Source: an uncultured Eggerthellaceae bacterium
GTDB taxonomy: Bacteria > Actinomycetota > Coriobacteriia > Coriobacteriales > Eggerthellaceae
Length of the DNA stretch: 21,237 nt
Assembly: GCA_910588435.1 (NCBI GenBank)
Contig: CAJUPL010000030.1
Location: 1-21,237 of the forward strand
Direction: 5' to 3'
Of the stretch, positions 9,348-14,488 are shown piece by piece. Both the position numbers and the translations under genes were made by a program. The notes beneath the pieces were generated by a model. That model had not been told where the DNA came from and made no database searches. It saw nothing but the letters and a program-made list of their open reading frames with translations. How positions within the stretch are numbered: the first letter of the stretch is position 1; every line of letters starts with the position of its first letter.

Positions 9348-9600
9348 CGCAAACACCGTGTCTTTCTTGCTCCCCAGCATTACATATGTGCTAAGAGAAC
9401 TGGCGTTCGCAACCAAGGAATTGGTCTTGAACGTCCTTTTGCAGCAAGCCCTTCCGCCTTTCGGCTTCCTGGCCTGCTGCAAGGACTGGATCTATATGGT
9501 TTCGCCGAAAGCTACAGCGAATCTCTATATAGTCTTCGCGATCACATGGAAGAAGGGCTTCACGCATCTTCCCTCTTCCATATGCTCCCGAATGATCTGC
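9348..9600 (-). promoter_or_regulatory. Hairpin-rich leader of the giant surface-protein gene
   Basis: This 253-bp gap holds no gene. On the minus strand the main structure is a long hairpin (9433-9486): GTCC and TTGCAGCA pair with TGCTGCAA and GGAC, leaving an AA bulge. Inside are purine-rich strands AGGAA and GGAA around GCC-GAAA-GGC, a GNRA-capped tip. A second weaker foldback at ~9491-9535 pairs TTCGC with GCGAA and has ATATAG-rich ends. No strong -35/-10 pair and no strong RBS were seen. The organisation suggests a structured 5' UTR; it matches no riboswitch I can name. Confidence 0.45.
9543..9584 (-). terminator. Hairpin downstream of the small membrane-protein gene
   Basis: On the minus strand CATATGGAAGA plus GGG pairs with CCC, a bulged T, and TCTTCCATGTG: about 14 bp with one G-T pair and a 13-nt loop. 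It starts 16 nt after the stop codon of the 9601-10149 gene. No T-run follows, so it may be a stabilising hairpin or a weak or factor-dependent terminator. Confidence 0.45.
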
Positions 9601-10149
9601 CTAGTTCTCTACGATGATGGTGACGTTAGCGCCGGCTTGACCCTCTATCTCACGGGTGTCCATGTTCAGCGCATAGAACGTTGCTGTGCATGGGTATGTG
9701 CCGGCCGGCAGATCCGTGTTGAGACGCCCATACTGGATATGATAGTTGGGCTCAATGGCGTCAGAGGAATAGATGACCTCACCTGTGTCATCCCTGGCTA
9801 TATCCACCTGCATCAGGTAGTGGTTAGCCGGAGAGTTCTCAATGCGGAGCTCACCCTCCGAAGTACCATCCTCAAAGCGAACAGCAGCAGCGATGTTGAT
9901 GCTGAGCATGCCGTCTTCCACGTATCTATCAAGCTCTGCTTGGATCTCCTCGGCGGTCTTGCCGTCAAGCTGACCAAGCTCACCTGCGTCACCTTTGTAT
10001 TGCGTTGAATCCATAAAGAAGTACAGGCCCACAAGGAGTGCCAAGATCACGGCAATTGCCGCTATGACGATCCATACTACGAAGCTCTTCTTGTGCGTGC
10101 TTGTATTGCCTTCATCTTGAAACTCGTAAGGTGCGTTTTCGTTTGGCAT
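9601..10149 (-). CDS. Small single-pass membrane protein with extracellular beta-rich domain (182 aa)
   Basis: Function unknown. Residues 1-22 are a polar cytoplasmic tail ending in HKKS; 23-46 are one strong membrane helix (FVVWIVIAAIAVILALLVGL); the rest is outside. Residues ~85-182 (LRIENSPANHYLMQVDI, DDTGEVIYSSDAIEPNY, LPAGTYPCTATFYAL, ending NVTIIVEN) have the alternating pattern of a small beta-sandwich. From memory it resembles uncharacterised membrane proteins of Clostridia and Coriobacteriia that occur near small secreted proteins like its neighbour; that is recollection, not a search result. The ATG at 10149 has a short GGAA-type RBS; an in-frame TTG four codons upstream is less likely. 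A good promoter lies at 10201-10229. It sits between the secreted protein and the giant surface protein. Confidence 0.85.
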   Translation of the reverse strand: MPNENAPYEFQDEGNTSTHKKSFVVWIVIAAIAVILALLVGLYFFMDSTQYKGDAGELGQLDGKTAEEIQAELDRYVEDGMLSINIAAAVRFEDGTSEGELRIENSPANHYLMQVDIARDDTGEVIYSSDAIEPNYHIQYGRLNTDLPAGTYPCTATFYALNMDTREIEGQAGANVTIIVEN

Positions 10150-10200
10150 TTTCCGTTCCAATCAGTCAAGGCTCTATAGCTGGTATTGCAAACTTCGCAC

Positions 10201-10229
10201 ATTCTAGCAATCTTTTGCCGAATTGTTTA
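10201..10229 (-). promoter_or_regulatory. Sigma70-type promoter of the small membrane-protein gene
   Basis: On the minus strand: TAAACA (-35, 4 of 6 to consensus), a 17-nt spacer, then TAGAAT (-10, 5 of 6) preceded by TGC, an extended -10. Transcription would start near 10194, giving a leader of about 45 nt. Confidence 0.65.
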
Positions 10230-10316
10230 CTAGGACATGCAAATCCCAGGAGCTAGAACCCTTTTGATCCTTGCTCGAAAGCCTTGGTGCAACCTAGTGG
10301 GCCTGTATCCTTCATA

Positions 10317-10350
10317 GAAAAGGGGCGGTCTTGCGGCCGCCCCCCTTTTC
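10317..10350 (-). terminator. Intrinsic terminator of the small secreted-protein gene
   Basis: On the minus strand a G-rich arm (GAAAA, six G, CGG) pairs with CCG, four C, TTTTC across an 8-nt loop, with two unpaired G. The stem ends in TTTTC. It lies ~55 nt past the stop codon at 10405-10407. The A/T-flanked GC stem is typical of a rho-independent terminator that can work in both directions. Confidence 0.75.
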
Positions 10351-10404
10351 CGAACCGGATCTGTTGGATCCTGTGCGGCTTTGATGCAGTTTTGACTCTA
10401 CCTA

Positions 10405-11016
10405 CTAGGCGGTGAGGCCGATGGTGTAGGAGATGGTCATGACAGCGCTGTTCAGGTTGTTTGAAGACAGCGGGCCATTGACGATGCCAACGTTACCGGA
10501 GAGGTCAATGCCAGCCTCTTGACCAGCAGCGATCTGCACTGGAGTTGCTGAAGGAACCTGAGCACCATTAGCGCCAGTAGCAGCAGACAGAGCGGTCTTG
10601 AAGGAGCCCACGCCAACCGTTGCGTCGATGGTGTTCTGAAGCAGACCATTGGTGTTCGGAACGCCAGCAGTAACCGGAACGGTGCCGATGGTCAGAGAGC
10701 CGCTGGTAGCAGCAACAGCCTTCAGGTAGATAGCGTTGGTGCCCTTGTTGGTGATCTTGTAGGCCTCAGAAGTAGGAGCCTGGAATGCAGCAGCACCGGT
10801 TGACGGGATGACGATAGCAACGCGGGTAGGGATCTCAGCGTTGAGGCTGGTGTTGATAGCCTGTGCGTAGACCTTCGTCTGAGCGGTAGCGGTGTTGTTG
10901 CCAGCGTCGGTGAACTGCTCAACGTTGGTGGCGTCAGCTGCAGCGAAAGCCGGAACAGCCGTCATGGCCATAGCAGCGGTCAGTGCGAATGCGCCTGCGA
11001 ACTTAGTGAGTTTCAT
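10405..11016 (-). CDS. Small secreted surface protein, probably abundant (203 aa)
   Basis: Family function unknown. Residues 1-25 form a signal peptide (MKLTKFAGAF start, predicted cleavage after PAFA). The mature part is rich in Ala, Thr, Asn and Val and has no Cys or Trp, as in many exported structural proteins. IPTRVAIVIPSTG followed by PTSEAYKITNKGTNAIYLKAV resembles the core of small Gram-positive secreted beta-sandwich proteins (a '..P....V...G....P....I.N.....I.V..V' pattern). There is no sortase motif or membrane anchor. The start is fixed by a near-perfect RBS (AAGGAGG, 11025-11031) 8 nt from the ATG. With the promoter at 11065-11093 and a strong terminator this looks like a highly expressed single-gene unit. 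Its neighbours suggest a surface-layer or fibre role; that is inference. Confidence 0.88.
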   Translation of the reverse strand: MKLTKFAGAFALTAAMAMTAVPAFAAADATNVEQFTDAGNNTATAQTKVYAQAINTSLNAEIPTRVAIVIPSTGAAAFQAPTSEAYKITNKGTNAIYLKAVAATSGSLTIGTVPVTAGVPNTNGLLQNTIDATVGVGSFKTALSAATGANGAQVPSATPVQIAAGQEAGIDLSGNVGIVNGPLSSNNLNSAVMTISYTIGLTA

Positions 11017-11064
11017 GGTCGTTTCCTCCTTTTGAAATTTGACCATTCCTAACAACCGAGGCTA

Positions 11065-11093
11065 TTTATACACGCTTGGAATCGGTTTGTATA
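11065..11093 (-). promoter_or_regulatory. Candidate promoter of the small secreted-protein gene
   Basis: On the minus strand TATACA (-35, 4 of 6), a 17-nt spacer and TATAAA (-10, 5 of 6). The leader would be ~42 nt and contains the AAGGAGG ribosome-binding site. An alternative overlapping pair (TTGTGG, 16 nt, TATACA) fits less well. Confidence 0.5.
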
Positions 11094-11216
11094 CACTTAG
11101 GTGACGAATCCACAATTTCCTTCAAAATCCCCACACAATTTGCAGTCATTTTCTTCACAGTTCCTACATACTGCCCGATGAGGGCGCTTTTGCGCTGAAA
11201 GGGCTGCACCTAAAGC

Positions 11217-11278
11217 CTTGCTGCCCGAAAAGTGCTGCACAGGCAAAGTGCATGCCTGTGCGCTTTCATTGCGGCCTT
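11217..11278 (-). repeat. U-type repeat unit 3, partial, reverse
   Basis: Begins with CTTGCTGCCC (reverse of GGGCAGCAAG), then hairpin 11237-11261 (GCACAGGCA and TGCCTGTGC around 7 nt) and GCGGCCTT. Hairpins 2 and 1 are missing. The same hairpin-3 arms occur in unit 5. The upstream stretch 11094-11216 holds only a short GCGC-TTTT-GCGC foldback and no gene. Confidence 0.65.
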
Positions 11279-11302
11279 ATCCTCTCCTGCCGCACTGACA
11301 TC

Positions 11303-11435
11303 CTTGCTGCCCTTGGAAGTGCTTACGGGATAGGTGCACCATGTGCACCTATCCCGCTTCATTCATAGCGGCCTTAACATTCATATATGCATCTGCATAT
11401 ATGAATGTAGCGGCCTTGGTGGCCTAACGCGCCCC
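11303..11435 (-). repeat. U-type repeat unit 4, complete, reverse, with mosaic hairpin 1
   Basis: CTTGCTGCCC is followed by a 14-bp hairpin (11326-11356; CGGGATAGGTGCAC and GTGCACCTATCCCG, loop CAT), the constant spacer AGCGGCCTTA, hairpin 2 (11377-11408; ACATTCATATATGC and GCATATATGAATGT), then GTAGCGGCCTT. The last hairpin has left arm GGTGGCC but right arm GCGCCCC, which do not pair. Confidence 0.7.
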
Positions 11436-11508
11436 GTTCCGGGTGAAACCATTGCTTACCCTCCTGTGGGTAGCTCCTCCCTTCTGTGTGCTCTTGCATT
11501 GTTCCCTT

Positions 11509-11624
11509 CCCACCTGTAGACGGCTCCATTGGAGCCGCAGCATTGCCTCCCCCCCCTCCTGTGGGCGCTTGCATTGCAAGCGCAGCATTGTCCCCCCTCC
11601 TGTGGGCGGCTCCATTGGAGCCGC
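11509..11624 (+). repeat. S-type hairpin tandem array, three units
   Basis: Three units of about 47 bp: CTGT(G/A)G(G/A)C, a hairpin with loop ATT, CGCAGCATTG, then a C/T-rich linker. The paired arms are GCGCTTGC/GCAAGCGC in the middle unit and CGGCTCC/GGAGCCG in the outer two, so pairing is conserved while sequence changes. A diverged unit without a clear hairpin precedes it (11461-11508). The third unit is also the left flank of L copy A. Confidence 0.7.
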
Positions 11625-11892
11625 AGCATTGCGCTAGCAATGCGTAACTTGCCCGAAAGGGCAAGGGCAGCTGGATGAGGATTACAGGTCAGGCGAGGTA
11701 ACCTGTCGCAGATGATCTATCTGGGAAGGTGAGGCAGCACCCCATCAGGGGTGGCTCATGGGACCTTCAGCTTGGAGGTTGTCTGCGCCAGGCTAGATGG
11801 CCTGGTCTGAAGCTGGCTTCCGGGTGTTCGCAGGCTATCGCCTGCGTTACGTTGCACTGGCGTGCAACTGCGGCTGCAATGCAGCCGCCCAC
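11602..11892 (+). repeat. L element copy A, possible structured RNA
   Basis: Bounded by GTGGGC (11602) and GCCCAC (11887-11892). Left flank: hairpin GCGGCTCC/GGAGCCGC, A, hairpin GCATTGC/GCAATGC (loop GCTA). The core is closed by GTAAC (11644) and GTTAC (11846). Inside are CTTGCCC-GAAA-GGGCAAG; helix P3, CAGGTCAGGC (11685-11694) with GCCTGGTCTG (11800-11809), ten pairs with two wobbles; a 6x6 internal loop; helix P4, ACCTGTCGCAGA (11701-11712) with TCTGCGCCAGGC (11782-11793); ACCCC-ATCA-GGGGT; and GCAGGC-TATC-GCCTGC. Right flank: GTTGCAC/GTGCAAC, T, GCGGCTGC/GCAGCCGC. Copies B and C keep this fold with different bases. There is no ORF. An expressed RNA and a single-stranded DNA element both fit. 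Confidence 0.72.
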
Positions 11893-11914
11893 GAGAAAAG
11901 AAGATACGGAATAA

Positions 11915-11967
11915 CGAGTCCTTCGGAAGGTGCGCAGAGATCTGCGCACCTCTGCAGGTCAGACTCG
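11915..11967. repeat. Branched hairpin cluster between L copy A and U unit 5
   Basis: CGAGTC (11915-11920) and GACTCG (11962-11967) enclose CCTTCGGAAGG and a 10-bp hairpin GGTGCGCAGA-GA-TCTGCGCACC (11929-11950). It ends exactly where the CTTGCTGCCC box of unit 5 starts. I saw no second copy in the window. Confidence 0.5.
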
Positions 11968-12091
11968 CTTGCTGCCCTTGAAAATGCTGCACAGGCAAAA
12001 TGCATGCCTGTGCACTTTTATTGCGGCCTTTAACATTCATATATGCAGGTGCATATATGAATGTAGCGGCCTTGGTGGCCTAACGGCCACC
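11968..12091 (-). repeat. U-type repeat unit 5, complete, reverse
   Basis: CTTGCTGCCC, hairpin 3 (11989-12013; GCACAGGCA and TGCCTGTGC), spacer GCGGCCTTTAAC, hairpin 2 (12033-12064; ACATTCATATATGC, loop AGGT, GCATATATGAATGT), spacer GTAGCGGCCTT and hairpin 1 (12074-12091; GGTGGCC, loop TAAC, GGCCACC). Confidence 0.75.
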
Positions 12092-12149
12092 GATCAGGGT
12101 AAGACCCCGCCTCAATTGTGGGCGCCCCCTCCCCTTGCCTATAGGCCAC

Positions 12150-12274
12150 CCCCTCCTGTGGGTAGCTCCTGCCATCTGTGTGCTCTTGCATTGTTCCCTT
12201 CCCACCTGTAGGCGGCTCCATTGGAGCCGCAGCATTGCCTCCCCCCTCCTGTGGGCGGCTCCATTGGAGCCGCA
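12150..12274 (+). repeat. S-type hairpin array left of L copy B
   Basis: A degenerate unit (CTCCTGTGGGTAGCTCC ... CTTGCATTGTTC) precedes two good units with arms GCGGCTCC/GGAGCCGC and loop ATT, each followed by AGCATTG and a C/T-rich linker. The second good unit doubles as the left flank of L copy B. 12092-12149 is a diverged, C-rich stretch with no gene. Confidence 0.6.
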
Positions 12275-12542
12275 GCATTGCGATGAGCAATGCGTAACTT
12301 GCCCGACAGGGCAAGAGCACCCGGATGCCAGCTACTGGTCAGGCAACCTAGCCTGGCGCAGAGGATCTATCTGGGAAGGTGGGGCAGCAACCCTTGAGGG
12401 GTGGCTCATGGGACCTTCAGCTTGGAGGTTGTCTGCGTCAGGCCATCTTGCCTGACCAGTTGCCGTCTTCCGGGTGTTCGCAGGCTATCGCCTGCGTTAC
12501 GTTGCACTGGCGTGCAACTGCGGCTGCGATGCAGCCGCCCAC
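12251..12542 (+). repeat. L element copy B, possible structured RNA
   Basis: Same plan as copy A: GTGGGC (12251) to GCCCAC (12537-12542), core closed by GTAAC (12294) and GTTAC (12496). P3 is perfect here: CTGGTCAGGC (12335-12344) with GCCTGACCAG (12450-12459), with T-A at the second pair where A and C have A-T. P4 is GCCTGGCGCAGA (12351-12362) with TCTGCGTCAGGC (12432-12443), twelve pairs with one G-T. P2 is also best here: GCACCCGG with CCGGGTGT. The first tetraloop is GACA instead of GAAA. The internal loop strands AACCTA and CATCTT differ completely from copy A while keeping their length. Confidence 0.72.
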
Positions 12543-12627
12543 TCATGGGGGTGCAACTGCGGCTGCAGTGCAGCCGCCCACTCATGAGGGAGAGGGTGCA
12601 ACTGCGCTTGCGATGCAAGCGCCCACA
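12543..12627 (+). repeat. S-type hairpins in tandem after L copy B
   Basis: Two further units repeat the right end of the L element: GTGCAACTGCG start, arms GCGGCTGC/GCAGCCGC then GCGCTTGC/GCAAGCGC, each ending in GCCCAC. Again the arms differ but remain complementary. Confidence 0.65.
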
Positions 12628-12637
12628 TGGCTGAGAG

Positions 12638-12775
12638 GGGTTTCGGTTGGATGGGCGCCCGGAAGGGCGCCAAGGCCGCTACATGGTTGTGAATGAAGTG
12701 AACAACCATGTTAAAGGCCGTAATGAAAGTGCATGGGCGTGCTCTTCGCCCATGCAGCATTTTTGGGGCAGCAAG
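12638..12775 (+). repeat. U-type repeat unit 6, complete
   Basis: Conserved lead-in GGGGTTTCGGTTGGATG, hairpin 1 (12654-12671; GGCGCCC, GGAA, GGGCGCC), AAGGCCGCT, hairpin 2 (12681-12711; ACATGGTTGT and ACAACCATGT with an 11-nt loop), TAAAGGCCGTAATGAAAG, hairpin 3 (12730-12756; TGCATGGGCG and CGCCCATGCA), and GCATTTTTGGGGCAGCAAG. The arms of hairpins 1 and 2 are unlike those of any other unit here. Confidence 0.75.
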
Positions 12776-12816
12776 CAGGCCAATGTTGCAAGTTGGATCA
12801 GGCGCACGTGAGTTCC

Positions 12817-12876
12817 CCAAGGCCGCAGTGAATGGAGCGGGCACAGCGTGCCCGCGACACATTTTTAGGGCAGCAA
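12817..12876 (+). repeat. U-type repeat unit 7, shortened
   Basis: CCAAGGCCGC leads directly to a hairpin (12838-12854; CGGGCAC, AGC, GTGCCCG), then CATTTTTAGGGCAGCAA. Hairpin 2 is missing and hairpin 1 (GGCGCACGTGAGTTCC) has lost pairing. The terminal box ends 4 bp from the stop codon of the CoA-ligase gene. Confidence 0.65.
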
Positions 12877-12880
12877 CTCT

Positions 12881-14122
12881 TTAATACCTGCTATCGAAGA
12901 TGCGCTTGGTCTTCTTCTCTGAGCGGGGGAGCTCTCCCAGCGGGACGCCCTTCGCCTCAGGCGTGCAGCCGATCTTCGCCTTGAAGATGGCAGCCAGCTG
13001 CTCCTCAGCTCGATCCCTGTCCTCGCCCTCAAGGCCCGTCTCGAAGAGCACCGTGAGCACATCCGTGCCGGAGATGTTCTCTATCATCACCTGATACTCA
13101 GAGGACGTGCCGTCAGTGATGGCGATGACCTCCTCCACCTGCGCCGGGAAGATGTTGCAGCCCTTCACCTTGAACATATCGTCTGTGCGCCCGGTGAGCG
13201 TGTCTATGCGGGGATGGCGTTCGCCACATGCGCAAGCGCAATCCCCTGGCAGGATGCGCGTCAAGTCATGCGTGCGGTAGCGGATCAGCGGCGCGCCCTG
13301 CTTGCGCAGCGTGGTGATCACAAGCTCCCCTATCTCACCATCAGGCAGCGGCTCACCCGTGGCCGGATCCACCACCTCTATATAACAGTAGTCTTCCCAG
13401 ATGTGCATGCCGTTGTGCTCAGAGCAGGAGATGCCGATGCCCGGGCCGTAGATCTCAGTCAGGCCGTAGATGTCGAAGATCTCTATCCCCAGCTCGTTCG
13501 AGATGCGGTTGCGCATCTTCTCGCCCCAGCGCTCAGAGCCGATGACGCCGCGCTTGAGCTTCAGCTTGTCACGGATGCCGCGACGGCTGATCTCTTCTGC
13601 CAGCAGGAGCGCGTACGACGACGTGGCGCAGAGGACAGTTGACCCCAGGTCCTCCATCATGCGCAGCTGCTTCTCCGTGTTGCCCGGCCCCATTGGGATG
13701 GCCATGGCGCCCAGGCGCTCGCACCCGGCCTGGAAGCCGATGCCTGCCGTCCAGAGGCCGTAGCCCGGCGTGATCTGCACGCGATCCAGCACACCCACGC
13801 CTGCCATCTCGAAGCAGCGTGCGAACTGCACCGCCCAGTCGGTCACGTCTTGCGCGGTGTAGGGGATGATGACGGGCGTGCCCGTTGTGCCTGACGATGA
13901 ATGGATGCGCACGATCTCAGCGTCCGGCACCGCCTGCAGCCCCAGCGGATAAGCCGCGCGCAGGTCATCCTTCTCTGAGAAGGGGAGCTTCTGGAAGTCA
14001 TCTTGAGTGCTGATGTCTGAGACGTCTATGCCTTCGAACTTCTTCGCGTAGAACGCGGAGCGGTCTTTGATGGTGCGGAGCTCCTCGCGAATGAGCTCCA
14101 TCTGCTCTGGCTTGATCTGCAT
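12881..14122 (-). CDS. paaK: Phenylacetate-CoA ligase family enzyme (413 aa)
   Basis: Cytoplasmic AMP-forming aryl-acid:CoA ligase: acid + ATP gives acyl-AMP, then acyl-CoA. Motifs in order: phosphate-binding loop HSSSGTTGTP (74-83), YGLTE (219-223), RYRTHD (281-286), a Cys cluster in GDCACACGERHPRI (C295, C297, C299), the hinge region GRTDDMFKVKG (311-321), and C-terminal KKTKRIF with the usual catalytic lysine region. The length is slightly below the usual ~430. The ATG is supported by GAAAGG 7 nt upstream. No aerobic phenylacetate (paa) genes are nearby. In anaerobes such stand-alone ligases often work with indolepyruvate ferredoxin oxidoreductase on aryl acids from amino-acid breakdown, so phenylacetate, indoleacetate or a related acid is likely but not shown. 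It is flanked on both sides by structured repeats. Confidence 0.9.
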   Translation of the reverse strand: MQIKPEQMELIREELRTIKDRSAFYAKKFEGIDVSDISTQDDFQKLPFSEKDDLRAAYPLGLQAVPDAEIVRIHSSSGTTGTPVIIPYTAQDVTDWAVQFARCFEMAGVGVLDRVQITPGYGLWTAGIGFQAGCERLGAMAIPMGPGNTEKQLRMMEDLGSTVLCATSSYALLLAEEISRRGIRDKLKLKRGVIGSERWGEKMRNRISNELGIEIFDIYGLTEIYGPGIGISCSEHNGMHIWEDYCYIEVVDPATGEPLPDGEIGELVITTLRKQGAPLIRYRTHDLTRILPGDCACACGERHPRIDTLTGRTDDMFKVKGCNIFPAQVEEVIAITDGTSSEYQVMIENISGTDVLTVLFETGLEGEDRDRAEEQLAAIFKAKIGCTPEAKGVPLGELPRSEKKTKRIFDSRY

Positions 14123-14149
14123 GCAACTGCCTTTCTTCCGTGTGTGGAA

Positions 14150-14158
14150 AGGGTAGCA
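14150..14158 (-). promoter_or_regulatory. Candidate extended -10 of the CoA-ligase gene
   Basis: On the minus strand TGCTACCCT (TG-N-TAnnnT form) lies 27 nt before the ATG, in TGTGCTACCCTT. Nearly the same string in nearly the same position precedes hypF. No -35 match was found. Confidence 0.3.
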
Positions 14159-14182
14159 CAGAGCTGCTCTCCCTCTTGCGTG

Positions 14183-14326
14183 TGGGTGGCTGCATTGGAA
14201 TGCTGTCCCCCTCTTCGCCTGTGGACGGATGCATTGTCCCCTTCCTACCTGTGGGCGTCTCCATTGGAGACGCCCACAGGTAAGAGGCTATGCTGCGCTT
14301 GCAATGCAAGCGCCTACCGCAGGGGT
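14183..14326. repeat. S-type hairpins upstream of the CoA-ligase gene, including a 17-bp palindrome
   Basis: Two decayed units (around 14183-14205 and 14219-14240) are followed by a near-perfect inverted repeat at 14246-14282: TACCTGTGGGCGTCTCC and its complement around ATT. A further hairpin (GCGCTTGC, AAT, GCAAGCGC) ends in CTACCGCAGG. In the large palindrome the S unit's left (TGTGGGCG) and right (CGCCCACA) borders pair with each other. Confidence 0.65.
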
Positions 14327-14327
14327 G

Positions 14328-14462
14328 GGGTTTCAGCTGCATAGGTGGCCGGGAGGCCACCAAGGCCGCTACTTTGCTTGTGCTTGCACATGCAAAGTTA
14401 AAGGCCGTAATAAAAGTGCATGGGCGCGTTCTTCGCCCATGCAGCATTTTTGGGGCAGCAAG
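14328..14462 (+). repeat. U-type repeat unit 8, complete
   Basis: Lead-in GGGGTTTCAGCTGCATA, hairpin 1 (14344-14361; GGTGGCC, GGGA, GGCCACC), AAGGCCGCT, hairpin 2 (14371-14398; ACTTTGC and GCAAAGT with an inner TGTGC/GCACA), spacer, hairpin 3 (14417-14443; TGCATGGGCG and CGCCCATGCA), then GCATTTTTGGGGCAGCAAG. It ends 26 bp from the hypF stop codon. Hairpin 1 matches unit 5, hairpin 2 matches unit 2 and hairpin 3 matches unit 6, so the unit is a mosaic. Confidence 0.75.
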
Positions 14463-14488
14463 GATGCAGGGGTAGCTCAGACAAGCAC

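Larger units (their letters stand above)
11377..12542. repeat. Tandem segmental duplication of U/S/L modules (~650 bp offset)
   Basis: 11377-11892 and 12033-12542 carry the same modules in the same order: hairpin 2 and first part of a reverse U unit, the degenerate S stretch with TGTGTGCTCTTGCATTGTTC, S hairpins, then an L element. Corresponding points are offset by 656 bp at the left and 650 bp at the right. Sequence is near-identical over much of the L 3' half but diverged around 11436-11460 / 12092-12150 and in the paired arms of the L core. Confidence 0.75.

Noticed and set aside
9348..9482. N-terminal extension of the giant protein to a TTG at 9482
   Set aside because: It would place 45 residues before a classical signal peptide and run through the leader hairpin.
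9433..9486. A named riboswitch (for example c-di-GMP type) in the giant gene leader
   Set aside because: The conserved aptamer sequences I know are not present; only a general hairpin with a GNRA tip is visible.
11644..11850. Known RNAs such as RNase P RNA, tmRNA, SRP RNA or a group II intron as the L core
   Set aside because: I could not find their signature sequences, and three copies with variable stems do not suit a single-copy housekeeping RNA. A database search was not possible.
11509..12627. CRISPR array
   Set aside because: Repeat units are hairpins with changing arms and C/T-rich linkers, not identical direct repeats separated by unique spacers of even length, and no cas genes are present.
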